DNA of 32,211 bases from Burkholderiales bacterium (GTDB lineage: Bacteria; Pseudomonadota; Gammaproteobacteria; Burkholderiales; Burkholderiaceae_C), in assembly GCA_947452135.1 (NCBI GenBank), contig CANGBT010000011.1:1-32211 (forward strand). Reading direction: 5' to 3'. Under the pieces are notes generated by a model that saw only the letters and a program-made list of their open reading frames with translations, had not been told where the DNA came from and searched no databases. Made by a program: the position numbers and the translations under genes. Shown here piece by piece: positions 8,057-16,970 of this stretch (positions within the stretch are counted from its first letter, which is position 1; each line of letters begins with the position of its first letter).

Positions 8057-8827
8057 ATGGAAAAGGGACCACCCACTTCTGCTGACCGGCTTCGCGCGGC
8101 CGGTATTCACTTGGCCGTGTGCGTTGTGGTGGCGGCGCTGGTGGCGCTGGTGGTTTTCCTGTGCTGGTACCCGGCGCCCTTCGCAGACCTGACCCACGTC
8201 ACTCCGATCTTTCTGATGCTGGTGGGCATCGACATCGTTGTCGGCCCGGCGCTCACTCTGGTTGTGGCCAAGCCCACCAAGCCTCGGGCCGAACTGCTGC
8301 GCGACCTGAGTGTCATTGCGTTGCTTCAACTGGGCGCGCTTGCCTACGGTGTGCACAGCGTGGCTTCAGCGCGTCCCGTAGCGCTGGCGTTCGAGGTCGA
8401 CCTGTTCAGGCTGGTGACGGCCAACGAGATTGACGACGCTTCGCTGGCCGAAGCGCCAGCGGCCCTGCGAGAGCTGCCCTGGCGAGGTCCGAGGCTGATG
8501 GCTGTCGTCAAGCCGGACGATCCGAGTGAGCAACTGCGCACGATCGATCTGGGTCTGGCGGGCGTGCCGCTGGCCGCACTGCCGAAATACTGGCGCGACT
8601 ACGCGAGCCTCGCCGATGAAGTCTGGCGCAAGTCCAAGCCGGTGGCGCTTCTGCTTGAAAAGCACCCGCAGGTGGCAGCAGATGTTCAGGCGGCGGCGGC
8701 TGCAGCGGGGCAGCCTGTCAGCGCCTTGCGCTTTTTGCCTCTGTTGTCGCGACAGGCCAGTTGGGTCACCTTGATGGCCCCGGGCGCGAAGGTGGTGGGC
8801 CATTTGCCTGTGGACGGATTCTTCTAG
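8057..8827 (+). CDS. TfpX/TfpZ-family type IV pilin accessory protein
   Basis: 256 aa with N-terminal membrane segments (IHLAVCVVVAALVALVVFLCWYPAPFADLTHVTPIFLMLVGIDIVVGPALTLVV), located between pilins and a PglL-like ligase. Confidence 0.8.
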   Translation: MEKGPPTSADRLRAAGIHLAVCVVVAALVALVVFLCWYPAPFADLTHVTPIFLMLVGIDIVVGPALTLVVAKPTKPRAELLRDLSVIALLQLGALAYGVHSVASARPVALAFEVDLFRLVTANEIDDASLAEAPAALRELPWRGPRLMAVVKPDDPSEQLRTIDLGLAGVPLAALPKYWRDYASLADEVWRKSKPVALLLEKHPQVAADVQAAAAAAGQPVSALRFLPLLSRQASWVTLMAPGAKVVGHLPVDGFF

Positions 8828-8839
8828 CCCGGGCCTGCC

Positions 8840-10552
8840 TTGATCACCAATTTGCTGGAGCTCTTCGGCCTGATCCTGATCGGTGCGTGCTGGCTGGTGA
8901 CCGATCACTACCTGCCGTGGATGTGCGCCTACAACGACAGCGTGGCAGCCCTGGCGCTGCTGTGCCTGCTGGCTCCCACCCTTTCGCGGCTGCGCTCGTC
9001 GCAGCCGCGGGCGGTGCCCGCGGCGTTTTGGGTTCTGGTGGCCGTGGCCTGCATTCCCTGGCTGCAATGGGCGTTCGGCCAAATCACGTTTTTTGACGAC
9101 GCGCTGCTCGGCAGCGTCTACGTCCTGGGCCTGGCTGTGGCCGTGCTGTGCGGCTTTGAGTGGTCGTGCCGGGACGCACCCGGTTCTGCGATCCGCATGG
9201 CCACCGTCGTGTTGACGGTAGCCGTGGTCTCAGCGGGCCTTGCGCTGATGCAAGGCCTGGAGGTGGGCAATTTGGGTTTCTGGGCCCTGCCTGCGGCTCG
9301 GGATGGTCGAGCCGGCGCCAATCTGGCCCAACCCAACAACCTTGCCACCTTGCTGGGCCTCGGCGTGCTGGCCCTCTTGCTGTTGCGCGAGCGCGGTTGG
9401 CTGGGCACCGGGGCTTCTGCCTCTGTACTCACGCTGTTGTTGCTTGGCGCGGCCACCACGCAGTCGCGTGCGGCCATGTTGTTCGGTCCGGCGGTGCTTC
9501 TGGGCTGGTGGTTGGTCCGCCGGCGCGGGGTGCCCGTTCGCACATCTTTGGCGGCCATCAGTCTGACGACGGCCGCGCACTGGCTGCTGGTCTGGTTCTG
9601 GCCGGTGTTGCAAAAAGCGCTGCGGTTGCATGACGTTGCCGGGACGCTGACCGAGCGGCAGGGCGGAGCGCGGTTGAAGGCGTGGGCGATGTTCTTCGAT
9701 GCCCTGTCAGACGCGCCTTGGTTCGGGGTGGGCTGGCTGCAAACGGCCAGCGCCCAGTTCTCGGTGGTTGAACGTCATGGGCCATTGTTCGACGCTGTGT
9801 ACCAGCATGCCCACAACCTGCTGCTCGAATTGCTGTTGTGGTGCGGCTACCCCCTTGGTTTGCTGCTGTCGGGTCTGCTGCTGTTCTGGTTCGCCGACCG
9901 CGCCCGGCGCGTCAAGTCGGTCGAGGCCGTGGTGGGCCTGCTGATGGTCACAGTCCTGCTCATTCACAGCCTGCTCGAGCTGCCTCACCACTACGCTTAT
10001 TTCCTGATTCCGGTGGGTTGGTGGGCCGGCCGGGTTGAGCATGACGTGGGTGCCGGCATCAAACGTGGCGCTGGGTGGCGCTGGCTGCCCGTGGGGCTGA
10101 GTGTGGTCATGGTGGTGTGCTTGTTGAAGGATTACCCCGCCGTTGAAGAAAGCTTCCGGCGGGCCCTGTTCGAGACCCGGCGCATCGGCCCGCCGTATGC
10201 CGGCGAACTGGTGCCCGATGCCCCGTTCCTGCCCAGCATGACGACGACGCTGCATTGGGTGCGAACCCCGGCTGTGGCGGGAATGTCCGAGCAGGAGATC
10301 GCCTCGCTAGAAGCCAGCACGAAGCGCTTTGTCTACCCGGCTTCGATGGTGAAGCTGTCGTACGCCCTGGCGCTCAATGGCCGCTTGCCGCAGGCCGTGC
10401 AGATGTTCAAGAAGATCTACTTCATCCACGGCTTGCCCGCCTATCAGCTCGCGCTGGGGCAGTTGCATGCGCGCGTGCAGGCCGGCGACACGGCATTGGC
10501 CGCGCTCGAGGCGGGCTGTCCCACACAGTGGGCTGTCCGGGAGGCTCACTAA
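8840..10552 (+). CDS. PglL/Wzy-type O-oligosaccharyltransferase (protein O-glycosylation ligase), copy 1
   Basis: Polytopic membrane protein with GANLAQPNNLATLLGLG, QSRAA, WFGVGWLQTASAQFSVVERHG, YQHAHNLLLELLLWCGYPLG and LLELPHHYAYFLIPVGW motifs. TTG start proposed. Confidence 0.85.
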   Translation: MITNLLELFGLILIGACWLVTDHYLPWMCAYNDSVAALALLCLLAPTLSRLRSSQPRAVPAAFWVLVAVACIPWLQWAFGQITFFDDALLGSVYVLGLAVAVLCGFEWSCRDAPGSAIRMATVVLTVAVVSAGLALMQGLEVGNLGFWALPAARDGRAGANLAQPNNLATLLGLGVLALLLLRERGWLGTGASASVLTLLLLGAATTQSRAAMLFGPAVLLGWWLVRRRGVPVRTSLAAISLTTAAHWLLVWFWPVLQKALRLHDVAGTLTERQGGARLKAWAMFFDALSDAPWFGVGWLQTASAQFSVVERHGPLFDAVYQHAHNLLLELLLWCGYPLGLLLSGLLLFWFADRARRVKSVEAVVGLLMVTVLLIHSLLELPHHYAYFLIPVGWWAGRVEHDVGAGIKRGAGWRWLPVGLSVVMVVCLLKDYPAVEESFRRALFETRRIGPPYAGELVPDAPFLPSMTTTLHWVRTPAVAGMSEQEIASLEASTKRFVYPASMVKLSYALALNGRLPQAVQMFKKIYFIHGLPAYQLALGQLHARVQAGDTALAALEAGCPTQWAVREAH

Positions 10553-10562
10553 ACTTCGCCTC

Positions 10563-12383
10563 ATGCGATCAACTCCGGCCCACGGGCTGCTCTGGCTGGC
10601 GGCTTGCGTGGCCGTGGTGCCTGCCGCGCTGCTGGCGGTGGGTCTGCCGCCATCGGCGACGTTTCTCAATCAGGCCGCAGCACTCAGCGGCTGGGGTGTG
10701 ATGGGTACGGCGCTTGCGCTTGGTCTGCACCATTCAACCGATGCCAGCGCGCGGCTGGCGCTGCCGCCCGTCAATGGCGGGCTGATCGCCTTGCTGGCGG
10801 CGCTGGGGCTGCTGGCCGCGGCCTGTGTCGGTTCGTGGGCCTGGAATGGTCTTGCGTCATCGATCGCCGCATCAAACCTGGCCTTTGTGGCGGCGGCTGC
10901 CCTCGTGCTGCTGCTGGGCGCGGCCACCACGGCCGCTGGCGCACACGAGCCGGCGTTCCGAGCGTTGTGCGTGGCGTTGCTGGCGGCGGGTTTGCTCAGC
11001 ACCGCGGTCGGCGCGGTGCAGGTGCTCGCGCCCGAATGGGCCGACGGCCACTGGATTGCGCTCACCGCGCTCGAGGGCCGCGCGTCTGGCAATCTGCGCC
11101 AGCCCAATCACCTGAGCAGCCTGCTGCTGTGGTCGCTGGTGGCCGGGGTGTGGCTGGCCGAATCGGGAGACGCGGCCGATGACGCACCGTTCGCGCGATC
11201 AGCTCAGTGGCGCTGGCCATTGGCGCTGCTGGCTTTGGTCACCCTCATCTTCGGGCTGGTGCTCAGCGCGTCGCGCACCGGCACGGTCGGGGTGCTGGTG
11301 CTGGCGGTGTGGGGCGCACTTGACCGTGGCTTGTCGCGCCGCGCGCGCGTCTTGCTGCTGGCCATGCCGCTGCTGTATGCCGCTTGCTGGTGGGGCTTGA
11401 GCGAGTGGGCCGAGGCCACCGGCCATGTGTTTGGCGGCGCCGAGCGATTGCGCAGCGAGTCCGACATTTCAAGTTCGCGCTTTGGCATCTGGTCCAACAC
11501 GCTCGGTCTGATCGCGCTGCACCCATGGGGCGGCGTGGGCTGGGGCGAGTTCAACCTGGCGTGGTCGCTCACGCCGTTTGCGCACCGGCCGGTGGCGTTC
11601 TTCGATCACACCCACAACCTGCCGCTGCAACTGGTGGTCGAACTCGGCGTGCCACTGGGGTTGGGCGTGACCGCGCTGCTGATGACCGCGCTGTGGCGGG
11701 CCTGGCGTGCCACTCAGCGCACGGCGGTGCATCAAAGCGCAGCCCTTTCCACGCTGCTGCGATCGGCCTGGATGATGGTGCTGCTGGTGGCGTTGCACAG
11801 CTTGCTCGAATACCCGCTGTGGTACGCCTACTTCCTGCTGCCGGCGGCATTTGCCTGGGGGCTGTGTCTCGGCGCGGATCGGCGTGCTGATGGGGTTGTG
11901 GCGCCAGCGCGGCCGGGCTGGGCGCTGCTGTGCGGCTCGCTGCTGCTGGCTGCCGGTGGCTTGTTTGCGGTGATCGACTACCTGCCGGTCGTGGCCATCT
12001 TCGAGCCGCGTGACGGCGCGGCCGCATTGCCCGAACGCATTGCTGCCGGCCAGCGCAGCGTGTTCTTCGCGCACCATGCCGACTACGCTGCGGCCACCAC
12101 CAACACCACGCCGTCCGGGGTGCTGCAAGGCGTTCAGGGCGCACGGCACTTTCTGCTCGACACCCGGCTGATGATGAGCTGGGCGCGTGCCCTGGCCGAT
12201 AGCGGCGACATCGAGCGTGCACGCCACATCGCGCAGCGCCTGCGCGAGTTCCACAACCCCGCGTCCGCGTCGTTTTTCGAGCTGTGTGATGCCGAGCGCG
12301 AAGTGGCCGCCGACATCACCGACCCGCTGCCGTTCCAGTGCACGCCACCGGCGCGCGTATTTGGCTACGAGGACTTTCGGTGA
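10563..12383 (+). CDS. PglL/Wzy-type O-oligosaccharyltransferase, copy 2
   Basis: In-frame ATG at 10563 (MRSTPAHGLLWLAACV). ASGNLRQPNHLSSLLLW, LSASRTGTVG, GGVGWGEFNLAW, FFDHTHNLPLQLVVELGVPLG and SLLEYPLWYAYFLLP motifs. Confidence 0.87.
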   Translation: MRSTPAHGLLWLAACVAVVPAALLAVGLPPSATFLNQAAALSGWGVMGTALALGLHHSTDASARLALPPVNGGLIALLAALGLLAAACVGSWAWNGLASSIAASNLAFVAAAALVLLLGAATTAAGAHEPAFRALCVALLAAGLLSTAVGAVQVLAPEWADGHWIALTALEGRASGNLRQPNHLSSLLLWSLVAGVWLAESGDAADDAPFARSAQWRWPLALLALVTLIFGLVLSASRTGTVGVLVLAVWGALDRGLSRRARVLLLAMPLLYAACWWGLSEWAEATGHVFGGAERLRSESDISSSRFGIWSNTLGLIALHPWGGVGWGEFNLAWSLTPFAHRPVAFFDHTHNLPLQLVVELGVPLGLGVTALLMTALWRAWRATQRTAVHQSAALSTLLRSAWMMVLLVALHSLLEYPLWYAYFLLPAAFAWGLCLGADRRADGVVAPARPGWALLCGSLLLAAGGLFAVIDYLPVVAIFEPRDGAAALPERIAAGQRSVFFAHHADYAAATTNTTPSGVLQGVQGARHFLLDTRLMMSWARALADSGDIERARHIAQRLREFHNPASASFFELCDAEREVAADITDPLPFQCTPPARVFGYEDFR

Positions 12384-12454
12384 TCCGTGGGCCAAGCCGC
12401 AAAGGCCTGGGCCTTGATCCGGGAAACCCGACGGGTTGACAGCCGCTGAGGCAT

Positions 12455-12483
12455 GAAAAAGCCCCTGGGATCACCAGGGGCCT
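12455..12483 (-). terminator. Rho-independent terminator for the DUF5666-like gene
   Basis: On the minus strand GCCCCTGG/CCAGGGGC stem followed by TTTTTC. Confidence 0.8.
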
Positions 12484-12537
12484 CGGTCTTGCGCACCGGC
12501 CGCAGCCGGCGCCGGTGATGAGCACACGCTCGCCGCG

Positions 12538-13968
12538 TCAGACCGGCGGGTGACCCTTGACCTCGATCTTGGTCGCCACGAAGACACCGCCGGCGTTGAG
12601 CGCGCCCTTGATCTCGACGTACACGCCGTTGGCCAGGTCGGCGGCCGACTTGCCGTGCTCGAAGATGGCGTTGGTCGCATCGACTGGCACGCCATTGACC
12701 TTGAAGCTGGAGACCGACACAAAGTCGGCGACCAGGCCGTGGTCTTCGAAGTCATGGCCCGTCGCATCGCTGCCCGTCTTGAGCTCGACCTTGGTCGCCA
12801 CCAGCACACCGTCCACCACGTGGCCCTTGATCTCGACATAGCTGCCCACCGCCAGCAGGCCGATGTTGCCGTGTTCGAACACGGTGTCGGCCGTCACGGA
12901 CACCGTCACGTCGTGGACCACGATCGTGGTGGTGGTGCCATCGGTCGTCAGGCTGCTGACGGCCCCGTACAACTCATTGCGGTCGTTGTCATCGGCACCG
13001 ACTTGAACCTTGGTGGCCTTCAAGACGCTGCCATCCCAGATGCCCTTGACCTTGATGAACTGACCGGCCGCGATGGACGAGCCGCCCTCGAACCTCGCCG
13101 CAGACACATCCACCGGCGTGCCCGACACCTTCAACAGGCCGTTGACCGGCGCCGTCTCGGCGATGCCCTTGAGCTTGAGGTACGAGTTGGCTGCCACGTT
13201 TTCACCGTTGGCCGCACCCTCATTGACCTTGACCGATGTGGCCGTCAGCACGCCAGCCACCGGACCGGCAGAGGCCTTGACCTTCACCCGCTTGCCGTCG
13301 CCCAAGGTGCCCGTGACGCCGGCCGTGTTGTAGTCCACGGTCAGGCCGCCGACCACGAAGGTCTTGGCGGTCGTGTCGAGCGCGCTCATGCGCCCCACCA
13401 GGCGCACGCCCAACAGGCCGCTCTTCTTCTCGATCAGCGTGGCCAGCAGCGTGTTGTCGCTTTGCAGCACGCCGTAGACCTCGATGGGGTCGCCCACAAC
13501 CAGATCGGCAAGTGTGGCCACGCCTTCATAGATCGTGGAAGCGTTGGTGGTGACGGTCTGGCCGAGCAGCACCAGCGTACCGGCCCCTGTGTTGATGCTG
13601 GTGATCAGCCCCTCGGTGCCGTGCGTCAGCGACAACTGCGTGGCCGTGCCGCGTGAGGTGGCGTCGTCGGCATCGCCGCCGACCGTGACCATCATGCCCA
13701 GTCGCAGGTCTTCAAGGCGGACCGGGTTGCCATCGTCATCCACGGTGTTGGCGCCCACGGTGTCAAAGCGCACGCCGTTGACGATCACCGAGCCGAAGCC
13801 GGTGATGGGGCCGGAGTAGACCGAGGAGGTCGGCGCCACGGTGCCCGACGAACTGCCGCCGCCACCACCGCCACAGCCCACCACAGCCAGCGCGACCGCG
13901 AGCGCGGCAACCGGGCCGCAGGCCCACGGATTGAGTTTGAAATTCATGCTGATCCCTGTAAAAGTCAC
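12538..13968 (-). CDS. Repeat-containing lipoprotein with DUF5666-like domains
   Basis: Lipobox-like VAVALAVVGCGGGGGGSSSG. Repeated units such as '(V)YVEIKG..(D)GV.VATK(V/I)E(L/V)K' and 'FKVNGVPVDATNAIFEHG'. Confidence 0.78.
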   Translation of the reverse strand: MTFTGISMNFKLNPWACGPVAALAVALAVVGCGGGGGGSSSGTVAPTSSVYSGPITGFGSVIVNGVRFDTVGANTVDDDGNPVRLEDLRLGMMVTVGGDADDATSRGTATQLSLTHGTEGLITSINTGAGTLVLLGQTVTTNASTIYEGVATLADLVVGDPIEVYGVLQSDNTLLATLIEKKSGLLGVRLVGRMSALDTTAKTFVVGGLTVDYNTAGVTGTLGDGKRVKVKASAGPVAGVLTATSVKVNEGAANGENVAANSYLKLKGIAETAPVNGLLKVSGTPVDVSAARFEGGSSIAAGQFIKVKGIWDGSVLKATKVQVGADDNDRNELYGAVSSLTTDGTTTTIVVHDVTVSVTADTVFEHGNIGLLAVGSYVEIKGHVVDGVLVATKVELKTGSDATGHDFEDHGLVADFVSVSSFKVNGVPVDATNAIFEHGKSAADLANGVYVEIKGALNAGGVFVATKIEVKGHPPV

Positions 13969-14168
13969 TGACGCAAGATGGGGCGTGGGCCCCCTGCGGT
14001 CAGTCTAGGAGTCAGCGGCGGGCGGCTCCATGACGCGCCAGCGGGCGTTTGTAACGGCCTGTTGCGCTGCGCGCGGCAGGGCTCCCAGTGAACCTGCCGA
14101 ACCGCCACGTTGCAGCTGGTTACCGTTGAAACGGCCCTCGTTACAGGGCTGGCGCCGGCTGAAGCGGA

Positions 14169-14951
14169 TCAAGCCTGAATTGCCGCGCGCCGTGACGGCA
14201 TTACTGCCAACGCCCGCAACCGCTCGTGCGCCGCGCCGTCCCACGCGACGGGCAGCTGGTTCTTGGCTTGCAGATAGTGGTGGGTGAACACGTCCAGATA
14301 GGCCTCCAGCGTTTGCTCGGCCACGTGCTCGCCGGCCAGGCTCATGCACAAGGCGGCCACTTCGCTGGTGCAAAAGTGGTCGTTGCGCCGCGAGCGGCGC
14401 AGCTTGTATTGCGAGATCTGGTCCGGGTTCAGGCTGAGCACCGGCAGGTGGTCGAGCCAGGGGCTCTTGCGAAACATCTTGCGCGCTTCGGACCAGGTGC
14501 CGTCGAGCAGGATGAACAGCGGGCGCTTGGCCGCCTCGCCACGGCCGGGTTCAGGCAGCGCCACGGTTTGCACCACCCGCTCGGGCGCCGCGTAGTCGCG
14601 CGGAAACACCACATACGGCTGCCACTGCGGGTCGCTCAGCAGAGCCAGCAGCGCGGGGTCGGTTTCGGTGCGCGCCCAGCCGAAGGCAAAGGTATCGGCC
14701 ACGACATCGGCAATCAGCCAGCCGGTGTTGCTGGGTTTGAGCGTTTCGATGTCGGCCATCAGCAGACACACCCCTGCGCGCGTGGCCACCGAGGGTCGCA
14801 AGGCGCACATGCAGTGGCTGGGCAACAGCCGGCAACCCTCACACCGCTCCTGCTTGAACCCGCCCCGGGCCATGAACGGCTTGGCGCTGCGCGCCAGACG
14901 GGCGGTGCGCAACAGGGAGACGGCGTGGGGTGTCGGGAGCTTCAGAGGCAT
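14169..14951 (-). CDS. DTW-domain protein (tRNA-uridine aminocarboxypropyltransferase-like)
   Basis: LLDGTWSEARKMFRKSPWL carries the DxTW motif. N-terminal Cys cluster CEGCRLLPSHCMCAL. In-frame ATG at 14951 (MPLKLPTPHAVSLL) chosen over the ORF-track start at 15065. Confidence 0.87.
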   Translation of the reverse strand: MPLKLPTPHAVSLLRTARLARSAKPFMARGGFKQERCEGCRLLPSHCMCALRPSVATRAGVCLLMADIETLKPSNTGWLIADVVADTFAFGWARTETDPALLALLSDPQWQPYVVFPRDYAAPERVVQTVALPEPGRGEAAKRPLFILLDGTWSEARKMFRKSPWLDHLPVLSLNPDQISQYKLRRSRRNDHFCTSEVAALCMSLAGEHVAEQTLEAYLDVFTHHYLQAKNQLPVAWDGAAHERLRALAVMPSRRAAIQA

Positions 14952-15064
14952 CCGGAAGTTTGAGGCCACGCGTGAGCACGTCGCCCGCCCGATTGGGAGC
15001 AATGCACACCGGGCATCTGGGCTCGGTCCAGGAGTACGAACGCTTCGGTGATCACCACGAAACA

Positions 15065-15094
15065 TTGCGCATGAATCATTTGTGGCGGTATGAT
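15065..15094 (+). promoter_or_regulatory. Weak candidate sigma-70 promoter in the AT-rich leader of the GloVer-type gene
   Basis: TTGCGC-N18-TATGAT; good -10, poor -35, ~200 bp from the proposed start. Confidence 0.25.
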
Positions 15095-15300
15095 TTATTA
15101 GATCAGTTTACGCATATAAATGCTTCACTTGCTTGGCTGAGTCTGCCACTCGGCCGGTACGGGAGGCGAATCCGAATCTGGCGCGGTGAGAGCTATCGCC
15201 AAGAACCGCGGCGAGTCGTTCGGGGTTTGTGTTGGAAAAAAGGCCCCGAAACCACCCCAGCCTATGTTTTTGTTTCTTATAAATTGAAGGTGCGTTTCCT

Positions 15301-16728
15301 GTGAATAAGACCATCAAATTATTGGTTTCTTTTGCGTGTTCTCTTGTTTTGTCTGCGTGCGGTGGAAGTACTTATTACTACTCTTTGAGTGTGACGGTCA
15401 CTGGGCTTTTTGCAGGGCCCTTGGTCCTTGCAAATAATAATCAAGACACGCTCACGCTGACTGGAAGCACCTCCTCTGGAACATTCCCGGTTCATCCGGC
15501 AGATGGTAGCAATTATTCGGTCACTGTCTATGCGCAGCCACCGGGACAAACCTGTACCGTCTTCAATGGCAGCGGCAAAATACGATCGGCCAATGTTTCA
15601 AATATCAGCGTATCTTGCAATTCCACTTTGGCTTCGGCGACTGAATCAGTCCTGTACTCATTCAAGTTTGGGGCTGGTCAGGGCGGAAACTATCCAGAGG
15701 CTGCCTTAGTGCAGGCTGGTGGCGGCCATTTTTATGGTACCACTCCCTACGATGGGCAGTTTGGTTCCGGAACACTTTTCAAGTTAACTCCGGCTGGCAC
15801 TTATTCCGTCTTGCATTCTTTTGGTGACGGGGATGATGGAAAGTATCCGACGGCCTCATTAATTCAAGATGCCGAAGGAAATTTTTATGGGACCACCAGT
15901 GCAGGTGGTTCTATCAGTGATTGCGGAGTCATTTTTAAGCTGAGTTCTGATGGTGGAAATTACTCTGTCATCCACGTTTTTTCGGGTGGACCCGGAGATG
16001 GGTGTCAACCATTGGCGGCGTTGATGCAGGCTGACGATGGAAAGCTGTATGGCACAACCAGTCGCGGTGGGCCACCCCGGACAGACTTCGCAAATGGTGT
16101 CGGATTGATATTCAAAATAAACACCGATGGGTCTTCTTTTTCCATATTGCACGAGTTCGACCAAAATGGTGATGGGGAGATGCCTGGAGCCACCTTAATT
16201 CAGGCGTCTGATGGCTACTTGTACGGCACAACTTCCATGGGTGGTGATCAGGATCATGGGACCATTTTCAAAATCGCCACAAATGGGTCAGAATTTTCTA
16301 CCGTCTATAAGTTCAGTGGAGGCGTTGATGGCGACCAACCACAGTCGGCCTTGATGCAAGCTGCTGATGGGAGTTTCTACGGCACAACGATGGGTGGGGG
16401 AAGTTCGGGCGGTGGAGTGGTGTTCAAAATAACCACGGCAGGAGTTGAGTCAGTCCTGCATTCATTTGCTGCCGGTGCGAATCCTCGGGCTGGTTTGATA
16501 CAGGCCACCGATGGCAATTTATATGGCGCCACCTACCATGGTGGTGCAAATGGCTCGGGATCGTTGTTCAGCATCACCACTTCCGGGGCCTATTCTCTCT
16601 TGCACTCGTTCGGCGGCGCGGATGGTCACGAGCCGCAGGCCGGCTTGATACAGGCCGCCGATGGTCATTTGTATGGGATGACCCGCGAGGGCGGGGATAA
16701 TTGGGCCGGTGTGGTATTTAGATACTAA
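15301..16728 (+). CDS. Lipoprotein with seven GloVer-type (TIGR03803-like) tandem repeats
   Basis: GTG start, lipobox LVLSACGGS, then seven ~48-58-aa units of the form '(V/I)LHSF..G..DG..P.A.LIQA.DG.LYGTT..GG..G.G.(V/I)FK(I/L)'. Confidence 0.82.
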   Translation: MNKTIKLLVSFACSLVLSACGGSTYYYSLSVTVTGLFAGPLVLANNNQDTLTLTGSTSSGTFPVHPADGSNYSVTVYAQPPGQTCTVFNGSGKIRSANVSNISVSCNSTLASATESVLYSFKFGAGQGGNYPEAALVQAGGGHFYGTTPYDGQFGSGTLFKLTPAGTYSVLHSFGDGDDGKYPTASLIQDAEGNFYGTTSAGGSISDCGVIFKLSSDGGNYSVIHVFSGGPGDGCQPLAALMQADDGKLYGTTSRGGPPRTDFANGVGLIFKINTDGSSFSILHEFDQNGDGEMPGATLIQASDGYLYGTTSMGGDQDHGTIFKIATNGSEFSTVYKFSGGVDGDQPQSALMQAADGSFYGTTMGGGSSGGGVVFKITTAGVESVLHSFAAGANPRAGLIQATDGNLYGATYHGGANGSGSLFSITTSGAYSLLHSFGGADGHEPQAGLIQAADGHLYGMTREGGDNWAGVVFRY

Positions 16729-16819
16729 ATTGTCTGTCTGCGCCCGGGTGCTGATTGCCGAAAATTGGGCGTCATTTTGATGGCCTGAAAAGGTCTGGCC
16801 GGACTGAAAGGAAGCAGCC

Positions 16820-16969
16820 GTGAAAAATGACCAGCGTAAAAAATATCGCCGGCACGCTTGTGCCGCATTGGTATTTATTTTGTCGTGCATCGCTCTGGTG
16901 TCCTGTGGCGATGGAAGCGATGCTCCCTCTGCATCGAACAATTTTTCTGTCGGTGTGAAAGGGTTCTGA
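16820..16969 (+). CDS. Small (49-aa) predicted lipoprotein
   Basis: Not in the supplied ORF track. GTG start preceded by AAAGGAAG; translation MKNDQRKKYRRHACAALVFILSCIALVSCGDGSDAPSASNNFSVGVKGF with basic n-region, hydrophobic h-region and LVSC lipobox; stop 1 nt before the next ATG. Confidence 0.6.
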   Translation: MKNDQRKKYRRHACAALVFILSCIALVSCGDGSDAPSASNNFSVGVKGF

Positions 16970-16970
16970 C

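Noticed and set aside
14930-15304. 124-aa ORF in the AT-rich region before the GloVer-type gene
   Set aside because: Start lies inside the antisense DTW gene, translation has no signal or motif, and no ribosome-binding site was evident.
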